From positions 100,952 to 164,951 of the forward strand of contig SMOI01000044.1 of assembly GCA_008000375.1 (NCBI GenBank): DNA of 64,000 nucleotides. Reading direction: 5' to 3'. Under the pieces are notes generated by a model. It saw only the letters and a program-made list of their open reading frames with translations, was not told where the DNA came from and ran no database searches. The translations under genes and the position numbers were made by a program. Shown in pieces: positions 31,488-41,554 of the stretch (position 1 is the first letter of the stretch; each line of letters opens with the position of its first letter). The stretch comes from Poteriospumella lacustris (lineage: Eukaryota; Sar; Chrysophyceae; Chromulinales; Dinobryaceae).

Positions 31488-32306
31488 AGAGCCATGAAGA
31501 GCCTCTGTCGCTTCAACTACAGCCGGTTGCACGGCCAACGCACCAGAAGCCATCATGCTACACAGGGAGAATCACCATTTAGAACACTTCAAACGACGAC
31601 ACCCATCAAAGCTGAGTACTTACTGGTCGAATAGCTCCTTAACATCACGCAGTGGCACTTTAAGTTCGTCCGCCAAGAGCTTTAAAACTCGCTTGGGATC
31701 AGCCTCTCCGGCGGCAACTCGAATTCTCTCGTGCAAGGACGCCACAAACTCTGGGTCTTGCAGCCGCTCGTGTACGGGTGGCACCTTGCGAGTGGACGAG
31801 TTGGACTTTCCTGACGACGGTGCCTTTTCAGCAGATTTACTCGACTTTTTCTTGGTGGTCGTCGTCGTTTCGGCGATATCGTCTGTTCGTTCAGAAGGGG
31901 CGGCCTCCGGTGCGTCTTTCTTTTGCGTCTTCTTCGCGGGTTTCGTGGAACTATCTACCACACCAATTCTGTCTTCTTCCTGCAAGACATCATGAGGAAC
32001 AGGAGATATCTTGCTGCATTCTTGGCAGTGCTTCGTGTGGAGATGGAACTTGTGCAAATACACCTCCAGCGATGGAACATAGTCATCGAAGCCGAAAGCC
32101 TTGATGCTATTGACCATGTCATTACCAGTCACCCGACGTTTTCCCGTCTGTGCTGCCATCGTAATAGCATCGCAGCTCAAGGAGCTCATGAATTCTGCAA
32201 CGCATTCGCGAATCAGCTCAAGGGCCTCGTTATCAATGGTCACACCATCTTCCAAGAGCGCCCTTTCGGCGATTTGGATCACACTCCACTTTTGCTGCCT
32301 ACTCAT
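31488..32306 (-). CDS. NF-YB/HAP3-like histone-fold protein
   Basis: Histone-fold protein of the CBFD/NF-YB/HMF class, which pairs with an NF-YC-type partner in transcription complexes. The fold occupies residues 5-85 (KWSVIQIAERALLEDGV, ALELIRECVAEFMSSLSCDA, RRVTGNDMVNSIKAFGF, YVPSLEVYLHKFH). It lacks some canonical NF-YB residues, so it could be a related subunit such as Dr1 or a chromatin HFD protein. A Lys/Ser/Thr-rich linker and a helical end (HERLQDPEFVASLHERIR) follow. Exon 1 is 32306-31624. The apparent stop TAA sits inside a perfect donor (GTAAGT at 31623), and TGTGTAG ends at 31558. Splicing adds about 23 residues, ending near 31488; unspliced, the protein is 228 residues and stops at 31620. 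It shares a 330-bp promoter with the syntaxin gene. Confidence 0.72.
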
Positions 32307-32636
32307 CTATCCAAAGCAATACCCGGGGGGTCAACGCCAGCAATACTTTGATTGTAATCGTCGCTTTGTTCTGACCTTCTTGTCTCTCGTCGTCGCTGGC
32401 GTCGCCAAACTCGTTCAAACGGACGCCCAAACTCCCAAACTCTCTCACTGATTTTTGCGTTGTTTTGGGTCATCGTCGTCATCGTCATCGTGTCCGCGTC
32501 TCGTCGTCGAGTTGGGAAGGTCACCGTCGATGGTATTGTTACCATAGACAGAGACACAAAGAGTCGCCCAGTGAGTAGACAGTCGTTGTTGAGACGTGGA
32601 ACCTGTCAGAGTGTTGGACAGGGGTGGGGGAGACGA
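32307..32636. promoter_or_regulatory. Divergent promoter, NF-YB-like / syntaxin
   Basis: 330 bp between divergent start codons. The syntaxin frame is open upstream to 32460 without another ATG. A catcgtcgtcatcgtcatcg stretch lies near 32471-32490. No other element is named. Confidence 0.5.
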
Positions 32637-33839
32637 ATGGATCGAAGTGACGAGTTTCTCCGTGTGGCGGAGATTTTCGTGCCGGAGGCACAAGCGAAGG
32701 ATGCAGATCATATATTGACGCTGGGGCCGCGAAAGCCTGCTCGACTGAGCGAGTTTTTACAAACAGTGTTGATAACATATAGTGTTATCTTGGAAAACGA
32801 GGAATTGGTGAAGCGTATGACGCGATTGGCGTCGATGAAAGAGTTCAGCGGCGACCCCACCATGAACATGCAAGAGCTCTCTGTTCAGTTCGAGATGAAG
32901 ATCAAGTACATCCAAGGCAGTTTGCAGAAGCTGAAGACTATGACGGAGAGGTCAAAAGTCAGCGGCCAGGACGGCCACCACCGGCAGCTCGTGACGCAGT
33001 ACCTCGGCAAAATCATCTCGAACCACGTGCAGAGCTTCAAGCTCGCCCTCAAAGAACACGCAAAGAACGTCGAAGAACGCAACAAACGCGTCCAGAAGTA
33101 CGGAAACATATCGTCGGCGAGCCAGTCGTCCTTGCTGGCCGACGCGACGCAGACGAGCAAGTACGCGATGTTCTCGCAGATCGGCCTGCAGGACAGCGCG
33201 CCCTTGGTGCACATCGAGAAGAATCAAGCGCTGCGAAACCGTCGACCCGGACACCCTGGAGCAGTAAACAGTCATGGCGCAGAGGCCGCCAACGGTGCGA
33301 TCAATTCCGCCGCAGTCGACGCTGCGCAGAGCTCCGTCGACGACGACGGCGACAAGGGCAAAGGCGGTCGCTACCAGCCGCCACGTTCCAGCCTCTTTCA
33401 CCAGCACGTTACCAATCGCAGCAGCGCGCCACCAGCTGGCGGTGTGCCTTATGCGAGGTATCCTGGACAAGGGACGCCACTAGCAGCGCCGGCGCCGGCA
33501 TCGTCGTCGTCCGCGTGGTTCAGCGGCGGTGCTCAGCAGCAGCAGCAGCAGGCGCCGAAGCCGGTCACGACCGAATCGCGCTTTCGCCACGCCGAACGCG
33601 TCGAGTCGTCCATTCGAGAAATGGGCCAGTTGTTCACGCAGATGGCGTCGCTGATTGCGGAGCAGAGCGAGGTGATCACGCGCATCGAGGACGACGTGGA
33701 GATCGGCCACCAGAACACCGTCGAGGGCTACGCCAGTCTGCAGCAGGCGTACGACATCACGAAGGGCAACCGCGGCATGATCCTCAAGATCTTCCTCATC
33801 CTCGTCTTCTGCATCTTCTTGTTCTTGGTGTGGACGTAG
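32637..33839 (+). CDS. Syntaxin-5-type Qa-SNARE, paralogue 1
   Basis: ER-Golgi Qa-SNARE. Single exon, 400 residues from the ATG at 32637. The N-peptide MDRSDEFLRVAEIF follows the DRTxEF pattern by which Sed5/STX5 binds the SM protein Sly1. A helical Habc-like region spans about 45-150, then a disordered Ala/Ser/Pro region with a Gln run (codons near 33536-33552). The SNARE motif at about 320-375 (MGQLFTQMASLIAEQSEVITRIEDDVE) has its zero-layer Gln. The C-terminal anchor is LKIFLILVFCIFLFLVW. The Habc part is diverged from the second syntaxin-5 at 47825, so the two may serve different steps. Confidence 0.85.
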   Translation: MDRSDEFLRVAEIFVPEAQAKDADHILTLGPRKPARLSEFLQTVLITYSVILENEELVKRMTRLASMKEFSGDPTMNMQELSVQFEMKIKYIQGSLQKLKTMTERSKVSGQDGHHRQLVTQYLGKIISNHVQSFKLALKEHAKNVEERNKRVQKYGNISSASQSSLLADATQTSKYAMFSQIGLQDSAPLVHIEKNQALRNRRPGHPGAVNSHGAEAANGAINSAAVDAAQSSVDDDGDKGKGGRYQPPRSSLFHQHVTNRSSAPPAGGVPYARYPGQGTPLAAPAPASSSSAWFSGGAQQQQQQAPKPVTTESRFRHAERVESSIREMGQLFTQMASLIAEQSEVITRIEDDVEIGHQNTVEGYASLQQAYDITKGNRGMILKIFLILVFCIFLFLVWT

Positions 33840-33919
33840 AGCGGGCGGGCGGGGTGCGCAGTGTAAATAAAGAGCGGGCAGTTAGACGACACAGACGAGT
33901 TACGGCGGCGGTCAGAGGG

Positions 33920-35268
33920 CTACGAGTGAGACGGAGGGATGACTGCCAGGCGCAGGAAGACTGGGCCGTCCTTGGTGGTTGTACTGCTGGAGAAGACGGT
34001 CGCCCCGGCGCTGGACGTGGTCGTGGCGGAGGACGAGGTGGCGGTCTTGTCGTCGCAGACGACGGCCAGCACCGTCGGACCGTTCGCCGTCGCCTGCTGC
34101 GGCTGCCACGCGACGGTGGTGCACTTCATGCGCGCGTCGATCTTCACGACGGGCTCGGCCGAGTCGCTGTTGACGATGAGGACGCCCTGTTCGTCCGCGC
34201 CACCGCCGGTGCCGGTGACCCCCGCGGCGATCGCGAGGAACTGGCCGTCGGGCGAGAAGCACAGCGACCGCAGCTCCGTGTTCACGTCCAGCGGCACGAA
34301 CCGATCGCAGACGAGGTCCTCGAGGGACCACAGCGACACGAACTTGTCCGTGCCGCCCATCGCCAGCCGGCGACACGTCGCGTCGACCGCCAGCTGTTGG
34401 CAGGCGCCCGAGTGCGCGACGAGCGAGTCGACGACCGTCAGCTCCTCGGAGCCGCCGCCGCTGCTGCCGCTGTTGAAGACGGAGATGACGTCCAAGGCGC
34501 CCATGCCGTCCACTCCCGCCGCGACCAGCAGATAGTCGTTGTTGTAGCTCCAGGCCATTTCGTTCATCTGAAACGGTCGCGTCGTGAGAGTCGCGGTGCA
34601 CCGACAGCGACGCGGGCGGCGCTTACCTCGTGAGAGAACTTCTTTTTGCGCATCTGGGTCCCCGTGCGGACGTCAAAGACGAGGAAATATTCGTTGCGGT
34701 TGCCGACGGCGACCATGTGGCCGTCGCGGCTCCACGACACGTTGAGGTTGTTGCCCAGCGACGGCAGCTTCATCGCCGCCTTCGACGCGCGGACGTCCCA
34801 CACCTCGACGAACTTCTCGTCGCCGCAGATGGCCAGGCGATTGCCCTCGGTGGGGTGCCAAGCGGTCTTGGCCATGACTGTGTTGGTGGAGATCGTGTGG
34901 ATGGGCTGCAGCGACGGCAGCACGCCGCGCCGCGAGTCGAACTGCGAAATGTGCACGTTCTTGTCCCCGCAGATGACGCTGAGGTGCTCTCCATCGCAAC
35001 TCCAGGCACAATGGTACAAGCTTTTGCTGTATCCGGGAATATCGCGAAGGAAATAGGACGAGAGGGGTCCAGTGGACGAGGACAGCGGCGCGGGCGCGGC
35101 GCCACTGCTGCTGAGTGCGCTGCTGCTGGCCAACCCGCCGAGGTTCCCCGACGACGAAGAGGATTGAATCGCAGGAGGAGCCGTCGGAAGTGGCGGCGGC
35201 GGTGGTTGCGACTGATGATGCGACGACGGATGGTGGCTGCTGTGGTGGTGATGCTGCGACTGCGACAT
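33920..35268 (-). CDS. THOC3: THO complex subunit 3 (Tex1), WD40 protein
   Basis: WD40 subunit of the THO/TREX complex, coupling transcription to mRNA export. Two exons, 35268-34627 and 34567-33920 (GTAAGC donor, TTTCAG acceptor, phase 0), 429 residues. The start MSQSQ is the only in-frame ATG and opens a His/Ser/Pro-rich disordered leader (about 70 residues). WD repeats follow: SKSLYHCAWSCDGEHLSVIC, AKTAWHPTEGNRLAICGDEK with EVWDVR, LNVSWSRDGHMVAVG with FLVFDVR, MNEMAWSYNNDYLLVA, RLAMGGTDKFVSLWSLEDLV, and LRSLCFSPDGQFLAIA. The repeat containing the RLAMGGTDKFVSLWSLEDLV segment is typical of THOC3. Its 3' end converges on the syntaxin gene only about 80 bp away. Confidence 0.82.
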
Positions 35269-35715
35269 GGCTGCGAGGGCTGCCGCGGCGAAACAACTGA
35301 GCCAACCGTCGAGATAGCCTCGAATACTGTCCGTGACTCTGCTGGAAACCTTCTGACCGCTACGGATCGCGTCCTGGGCCCTGTTTCTTCGTCGCTTCAA
35401 ATCGATCGCATCGCCCGTCGCCGTCGCCGTCGCGGTCGCTGTCACCCTTCTCCGTCAAAGATAGCGTCTTATCCCGCCCAAGAAGCCTTTCTTTAGCGTC
35501 GTTACAGACAGCTGCCGCAGCGGCCGCCGCCGGCGTCGACGACCCTTTGCCCTTTGCCCTTTGCCCTTTGCCCTTTGCCCTTTGCCCTTTGCCCTTGGCC
35601 TTCGCCGCCCTTTGCCCTTCGCCCGTGGCCTTTGTCAGTTTCGACAGTCAGCGGAACAGACCAATTTATCCATCGGTTGATCGTGGTTTATTGAGCTCCA
35701 TTTTTCGTCGTTGAA
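35269..35715. promoter_or_regulatory. Divergent promoter with heptamer repeat
   Basis: 447 bp between THOC3 and the choloylglycine-hydrolase-family gene. A tandem of about seven ccctttg heptamers runs from 35543 to about 35591, with degenerate copies to 35615. Whether the array is regulatory or just a minisatellite cannot be told. Confidence 0.55.
35543..35596 (+). repeat. Heptanucleotide tandem repeat (ccctttg)n
   Basis: About seven perfect ccctttg units followed by imperfect ones (cccttgg). It sits about 120-170 bp upstream of the start codon at 35716. Confidence 0.9.
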
Positions 35716-36792
35716 ATGGGCCTGAGCATTTTGTGGGTCGTGGCGCTGGTCTGCGTCCTCGCGTGCTGCGAGGCGTGTTCCGACATTTACATGAACTTCA
35801 TCGAACATCGCCTGTCGACCCGCTCGATGGATCTCGGCACGCAGGTCAACTGGACCATCACAACGTGGCCGAAGAAGCTCCGCAGCGGCGCGCCTCTGAA
35901 GGGCGACCCTCCGCTGGCCGGGTGGCCCATCAAATACGGCTCCGTCGGCATCAGCGGCAACTGGTTCACTGACGAGCACTACGGCTTTCCCAGCTTCTTC
36001 GCAGACTCGCTGAACGAGCGCGGCTTGTCGTGCTCGCTGCTGATGTTGGTGGGCACGCAGTACCAGCAGCGCAGCGAGGACAAGACCAACGTCTTCGCCG
36101 GCCTCTTCTGCCACTACGTCGTGCAGACGTACGAGTCCGTCTTGGACCTGCAGCAGGCGCTTCCAAACATCGCGATCTACGGTCCCGATGCCTTGGCGCA
36201 GCATTTCGTGATCCGCGACTCGACGGGCGCGTCGCTCGTCGTCGAGTGTGTCGGCGGCGAGCAGCGCGTGTACCTCGACCGCAACGACAACGTCAACGGC
36301 TTCGGCATCATGACCAACGAGCCCACCTTCGACTGGCACCTCGAGAACATCAAGCACTACCAGTGGAAGCGCACGCTCGCGCGCCAGGCGGTGGCCGTCC
36401 CCGGCAACTTCTACCCGGAGGAGCGCTTCCTGCGCGCGTACATGATGCGCGAGGGCATGGAGGCGATGGGCCTCATGGCCGCGCCCGCCGCACAGTTCCA
36501 AACGGCCTTTGCCTACGCCGTGCAGGTGCTGAACACCGTGTCGGTGCCCATGGGCAACCAGTACGGCACCGACTCGGGCGACTCGGGCAGCAGCGAGGGC
36601 GACGGCGACCACAGCGTCTGGGGCGTCGTGCGCGACCACAAGAACCCCACGCTCTACTGGCGCGACGCCACCAACCCCACGTTCCGTCGCATCGTGCTGA
36701 GCGACGTCGACTTGTCCGTGCGCGGCAGCAAGAAGTCGTTGCTCCTCGAGAGCGGCCCGTTCTTCGTCGACATGGCCGCCGCGCTGCACTAG
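35716..36792 (+). CDS. Secreted choloylglycine hydrolase family (linear amide C-N hydrolase)
   Basis: Ntn-hydrolase related to bile salt hydrolase, penicillin V acylase and acid-ceramidase/NAAA-type amidases; it cleaves linear amide bonds. Single exon, 358 residues. Residues 1-20 form a signal peptide (MGLSILWVVALVCVLAC). Cys21 in EACSDIYMNF fits the N-terminal nucleophile. Arg36 and Asp39 (STRSMDLG) match the conserved Arg and Asp of the oxyanion pocket. IMTNEPTFDWHLENI carries the conserved Asn after a TN motif, and GMEAMGLMAAPA precedes the usual late Arg region. The true substrate in a free-living eukaryote is unknown (N-acyl amides or signalling lipids are candidates). The family is largely bacterial, so ancient transfer is possible, but codon use matches the host's GC-rich genes. 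Confidence 0.8.
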   Translation: MGLSILWVVALVCVLACCEACSDIYMNFIEHRLSTRSMDLGTQVNWTITTWPKKLRSGAPLKGDPPLAGWPIKYGSVGISGNWFTDEHYGFPSFFADSLNERGLSCSLLMLVGTQYQQRSEDKTNVFAGLFCHYVVQTYESVLDLQQALPNIAIYGPDALAQHFVIRDSTGASLVVECVGGEQRVYLDRNDNVNGFGIMTNEPTFDWHLENIKHYQWKRTLARQAVAVPGNFYPEERFLRAYMMREGMEAMGLMAAPAAQFQTAFAYAVQVLNTVSVPMGNQYGTDSGDSGSSEGDGDHSVWGVVRDHKNPTLYWRDATNPTFRRIVLSDVDLSVRGSKKSLLLESGPFFVDMAAALH

Positions 36793-37734
36793 GCCGCGGC
36801 GCCCGCCACACACAACCCACCGCAGTAGTATCGCGCCCACGGCGCAGCGCCGTCAGTACCGCGCCGCACATCGTATCCGACGTCGCGGCGGTCATAGCGC
36901 GGCCCGACCGCCTGCCACCCACAGTGGCAGCCGGCCCGCCGCACTGTTACCGCCCGGTCGCCTGTAACGCACCTACGTCAACCCCCACCGAGTGACACAC
37001 GCCGAACACCGAACACACACACGACCCAAGAAGGACTGTGACACAGGCTGGGGCGCAGAAGAGAGTTAACTGGGGCGATTACAGCGGCCGCGACGCCACC
37101 GCCACCTGCACCGCTAAGGCGGCTCAGGGTCGGCGACGGTCGCGGCGGTAGCAGAGAACGGACGCAGAGGACAGAGGCAGAAGGCGCGTGGCGGCGACAC
37201 TGGGTCACACTGCGACGATACGAGCGCTAGCTCACCCTGCATGCAACGGGAGGTCGCGATGCGGTGAGAGTGGAGCGATGCGAGAGATGGGGCCGGCGAC
37301 AGGCGAGCTCGCGACGTCAGACGGTGACATCGGCTCCCTGCGCGGCGAACGGGCGGGGTGATGGGTGGCGCGTGTAGTGTAGTCTATCGATCGCAGAAAC
37401 GAACCCACCGACTGCAACGACCGAACAACGAAAACAAAAGCGACCCCGCAGCGGACGATAAACGAAACAAAAGGCGGGGCACAGGCGGCAGAGAGAACGA
37501 GAGGGGCAGAGAGCGGCGTAGAGGCGGCCGGGCGGTAGGAGAGGGGCAGAGGGACGCTAGACGCTATGGGCTAAACACTACGGGGTCCGAATGGGGCGGC
37601 GGCCGTGGACAGCTATGTAAGAGCTGGGAGAGGCAGCGACTGTAGAAGGTGCGGCGCCCCAGCGACGAAAGAACGGGGGCTGTTTGAGACTGGGGAGGGC
37701 GTCCACGCTATGCGGACGCGGCGACGGTGACGCT
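36793..37734. other. Convergent intergenic region
   Basis: 942 bp between the stops of the choloylglycine-hydrolase-family gene and H+-PPase. It is GC-rich and has no ORF with protein-like composition. It probably holds two long 3' UTRs; purine-rich gagag stretches occur near 37495-37560. Confidence 0.55.
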
Positions 37735-40079
37735 TTAGGCATCAGTAACGGTGACTGCGACGTCGGCAGGAGCCGCCGCAGCCGCAGGGGCAGCCTCCAC
37801 GTCGGTGGGCTTCGTCTCGGCGGGCTTGGTGAAGGCGGCGACGCGGTCCTCGGTCTTGAGGCCCTGCGGGCAGATCATGATGTAGAAGGGCGTGGCGATC
37901 AAGACGAGGCCGATGATGATCAGCGCCACCCACCAGTAGTCGACCTGGTTGCGGAAGACGGGCACGAGGACGACGGAGATGTACGACATGAGCTTGATCT
38001 GGATGTTGATGGCGGGGCCGGAGGTGTCCTTGAAGGGGTCGCCCACGGTGTCGCCCACGACGGTGGCCTTGTGGATGGCCGAGCCCTTCTTGCCGTCCTT
38101 CTCGTTCATCTTCTTCGCGTTGTCCCACGCGCCACCGGCGGCGTTCATCATGCCGCCGAGGACGAAGCCCGACGTGATGGCGCCCAAGAGGACGCCGGCC
38201 AACATTTCCGGGCCCAGGCCGATGCCGAAGATGAGCGGCGACAAGATGCAGAGCGCAGCGGGAGGCACCATCATGTACAAGGCGGCGCCGGTGACGATGC
38301 TGACGCAGGTCTTGTGGTCCGCCTCGACACCCTCGACGCCCTCGCGCAGGCCAACGATCGAGTTCAACTGACGACGCACCTCCAGGACGACGGAGCCGGC
38401 CGCAGCAGCGACGGCGCCCATGGTGAGGGCGGCGAAGGCGTAGGGCAACATGGCGCCGACCAGGCAGCCGGGGATGAAGAACAGCGAGTTGATGGGGTCC
38501 AAGCTGTCGGCGATGCCCACGCGCTTGGTGTAGGTGGTCAGGAGGGACACGGCGGTCAAGACGGCGGAGCCAACGGCGAAGCCCTTGCCCACGGCCGCAG
38601 TGGTGTTGCCCAACGCGTCGAGCGCGTCGGTGTTCACACGCACGTGCTCGGGCATGTGCGCCATCTCCGCGATGCCGCCGGCGTTGTCGGCCACGGGGCC
38701 ATACGCGTCGGTGGCCAAGGTGATGGCCAAGATGGAGAGCAAACCGGTGGACGCCAAGGCGATGCCGAAGGCGGAGCCAGACAAGGCGCGCACGGCGATG
38801 ATGGTGGAGGCGATGATGAGGACGGGGCCGATGGTGGAGTACGAGCCGACGGAGATACCCTCGATGATGACGTTCGCGGGGCCGAACACGCCGGAGCCAG
38901 CAATGCGCTGGGTGGGGGCGTAGGCGCCGGAGGTGAAGTACTCGGACCAGAAGGTGATGGCGATGCCCGCGCCCAGACCGATCATCAGACAGAAGTACAG
39001 CTCCCAGTCCATGCGCAGCACGCGGACGATCACCGCCGCGAAGCCCAACTCGAAGACGGCGGCCGTGAACAAGCCACGACGCAAGACGTTGAGAAGATCA
39101 GACTGGGTGGCGCCCTCCTTGGTGCGGATGGTCAACATGCCGATGACGGCGGCGACGATGCCGGCCATGGAGATCCAGAAGGGCAGCGCGATGCCGGCGA
39201 AGCCGTGCTTGTCGAAGCCCAAGACGGACGACGCCACGATGGAGCCGACGAAGGAGGAGAACAAGTCCGCACCCATACCGGCGACGTCTCCGACGTTGTC
39301 ACCGACGTTGTCGGCGATGGTGGCGGGGTTGCGCACGTCGTCCTCGGGGAAGTCCTCCTCCACCTTGCCCACCAAGTCGGCGCCGACGTCGGCGGCCTTG
39401 GTGAAGATACCGCCCGCGACACGGGCGAAGATGGAGACGGTGGAGGCACCCATACCGAAGCCGGTCAAGGCGGCCTTGCCGTCGATGGCGTTCTCGTCGA
39501 AGGCCATCAACAGAACAGACAACGCACCGAGACCCAACGAGACGACGCACAGGCCCATGACGGAGCCAGACGCGAACGAAACGGTCAAGGCGCTGTTCAA
39601 GCCCTTCTCAGCGGCGACGGCCGTGCGAGTATTGGCATACGTGGCGATCATCATGCCGATGAATCCGCAAACGGCGGAGACGGTGCAACCCACGAGGTAG
39701 CTACAGGCAACACACGAGACGTATGAGGTTCTAACCCTTCGGATCAAACACTGGATGATAGCACTTACCAGATGCCAGTGCGCCAGTTAACGGCGGCGGC
39801 AACGAGGACGAAGAGCGCCAAGGCGACGCAAGCCAAGTAGGAGTACTCCTTCAACAAGAAGGCAGTAGCACCACCGTTGATGGCCTTGCCAAGCTTGGTG
39901 ATCTTCTCGGCGATCTTCTTGCGCTCCGGGTCGCCCTTGTCATCGATGGTACCGGGCTGCTTCGCGATGAAGAACACCAAACAGATGGCGATCCACAAGC
40001 CGATGAGGGACGTGATCAAGGCCGGGAGGCCAATAGTCACCGTGTCAAGGGTGAAATGGTCAGGGGTGTCTCTTGCCAT
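37735..40079 (-). CDS. VHP1: Vacuolar-type H+-translocating pyrophosphatase, K+-dependent type I
   Basis: Membrane PPase that uses pyrophosphate hydrolysis to acidify vacuoles or acidocalcisomes. Two exons, 40079-39769 and 39700-37735 (GTAAGT donor, CTGTAG acceptor), 758 residues beginning MARDTPDHFTLD. About 16 membrane segments are evident. The catalytic motif DVGADLVGKVE is at 208-218, followed by the acidic DFPEDD. Further signatures are NPATIADNVGDNVGD and the C-terminal GDTVGDPFKDTSGP. The segment GNTTAAVGKGFAVGSA has Ala where K+-independent enzymes have Lys, so this is the K+-dependent (type I) class. Extreme GC of the gene body produces a 680-codon antisense shadow frame. The ATG at 40079 is chosen because the upstream in-frame Met begins an unrelated basic leader. 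Confidence 0.95.
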
Positions 40080-40618
40080 GGTAAGGAGACAGATAACTGC
40101 TTCAAACGGTTGGCAAACAACTGTGATCTTCGCCACATGGGTCGGTCGGGATGGATCTGCTGGTTGTGCGTGTTCCATGTTCCGAAGCCACCGGCGGCCG
40201 GCTGCACCGCCGAACTGCCAACCGTCGCGACACCCACCGCGACACACTCCGAAGATTCTCCGTCTACTTTACGGGTGTTTTGTCTGTCGCTGCTTGCGTA
40301 CACTACACGTGAGCATGCGAGGACAGTATCGACTGTACGCTGTACGCTGTACCTTGTATCTAGGGTAGGCTCATGAACGAACGCGAGTGAGGTAGACACA
40401 GCTAGTTGTGTTCATTCATGTGTGCGAAATCATTGTTATTACATTTAGTGACCAGCAGTGTAGCAGATGAAACAAATTTGGTGCATCGACGTGGCGTCAG
40501 GCATGCGATGAACAGTGCGAAAGGAAAGGACAACAGTGGTAGAGGGCAGCGAGAGGTAACGAACTGCAAACTTCATGTAGTAGATTGGATGGAAGTGCAT
40601 CGGAAGAAATAGCTTTCT
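40080..40618. other. Intergenic region
   Basis: 539 bp between H+-PPase (its promoter side) and the 3' end of the methyltransferase-like gene, both on the minus strand. A ctgtacgctgtacgctgta triplication is near 40330-40350. No further gene is seen. Confidence 0.5.
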
Positions 40619-41554
40619 CTACAGCAATTCTTGGACGATGCAGGCTGGCGTCTTCGAAATGCGTAGAACGTGCACTTCTCCCGTCATGGGGTTTTCGTAT
40701 GGCATGAGAAGACGGCCATTCATGGCGAGACGTGTAAGCATCTCCCCCGATGCAAATGGGTTGATGCGACTGTAAAGAATCACGTCGTATTCGTCGGCGC
40801 TCTCGGCCCAACGCGGATCATCAGCGTGGAGAATGGATATGTGGGGCATGTTCCATTCGCCGTGAAAGCGATCGATGGCTTCCTCAACAAATGCCTCGTT
40901 ATCATCGATTGTGACGAAGGAAGATGGATAGACCATAGAAATCAAGGCCGTTTGGTATCCTGTCCCGGTGCCCACTTCGAGCAGGCGCTCGGAGGGGACC
41001 ACCTCTGCTAAATCGATCAATCTTGCATAATCGAAGGGGCTTTCCATGCGTCGGTTGAATCCGAGTGGAATCGGGGTGTGTTGATATGCGAGGTGAAGGA
41101 ATCTCGACGGAACAAACGTTTCTCGGCGCAACGACCGAAGTGCTTGGCGAACAGTCTCATTCTGTAGAGGCATCGTCTCCACATATTGTGACCAGTCTCC
41201 ATCCTCTTGCAAGCGCGCCCTCTTTGTAGGGAAAATGGCGAATGGAGGAGACACAAATTGGTCCACGGATTCTGGATTTTGGTCCACGTCAAAGACTGTG
41301 ACGGACAGCATTCTCGTTTCTGAGATGGCTAGATGCTGGACAGGTGGTCTCCGATCAAAAGATTTGCGCGAGCCTTCTGATCCAATGCAATACAATGCAA
41401 TGGTGTTGTTCTTGATGCAAGAGAAAACTTCTGTCGAGAAGCAGGCCATCAGGTCATCGAATCCCCAGCAGACGTCGGCCGCGAAGTTTCTCTGCGGCGA
41501 GCGCTGCGCCGCCGGTGGTTGAAGTTTGGCGGGCTGGGAACGAGAGGTGGACAT
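40619..41554 (-). CDS. Protein-L-isoaspartate O-methyltransferase-like protein
   Basis: SAM-dependent methyltransferase of the PCMT family, which repairs isoaspartyl damage in proteins. Single exon, 311 residues from the ATG at 41554. The first 120 residues are an unfamiliar extension (including a Cys-bearing DVCWGFDDLMACF segment). The domain starts at RRETFVPSRFLHLAYQ and continues through PLGFNRRMESPFDYARLIDL (the family's substrate-loop and Q/P segment). SAM-binding motif I is RLLEVGTGTGYQTALIS. HILHADDPRW-like and NGRLLMPYENP segments close the fold. The family usually reads DGR at motif II; here it is diverged, so a PCMTD-type non-repair role is possible. Confidence 0.75.
   Translation of the reverse strand: MSTSRSQPAKLQPPAAQRSPQRNFAADVCWGFDDLMACFSTEVFSCIKNNTIALYCIGSEGSRKSFDRRPPVQHLAISETRMLSVTVFDVDQNPESVDQFVSPPFAIFPTKRARLQEDGDWSQYVETMPLQNETVRQALRSLRRETFVPSRFLHLAYQHTPIPLGFNRRMESPFDYARLIDLAEVVPSERLLEVGTGTGYQTALISMVYPSSFVTIDDNEAFVEEAIDRFHGEWNMPHISILHADDPRWAESADEYDVILYSRINPFASGEMLTRLAMNGRLLMPYENPMTGEVHVLRISKTPACIVQELL

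Noticed and set aside
37684-39726. 680-codon plus-strand ORF
   Set aside because: Gly/Asp/His/Ala-rich mirror of the H+-PPase exon, whose motifs are unmistakable on the other strand.
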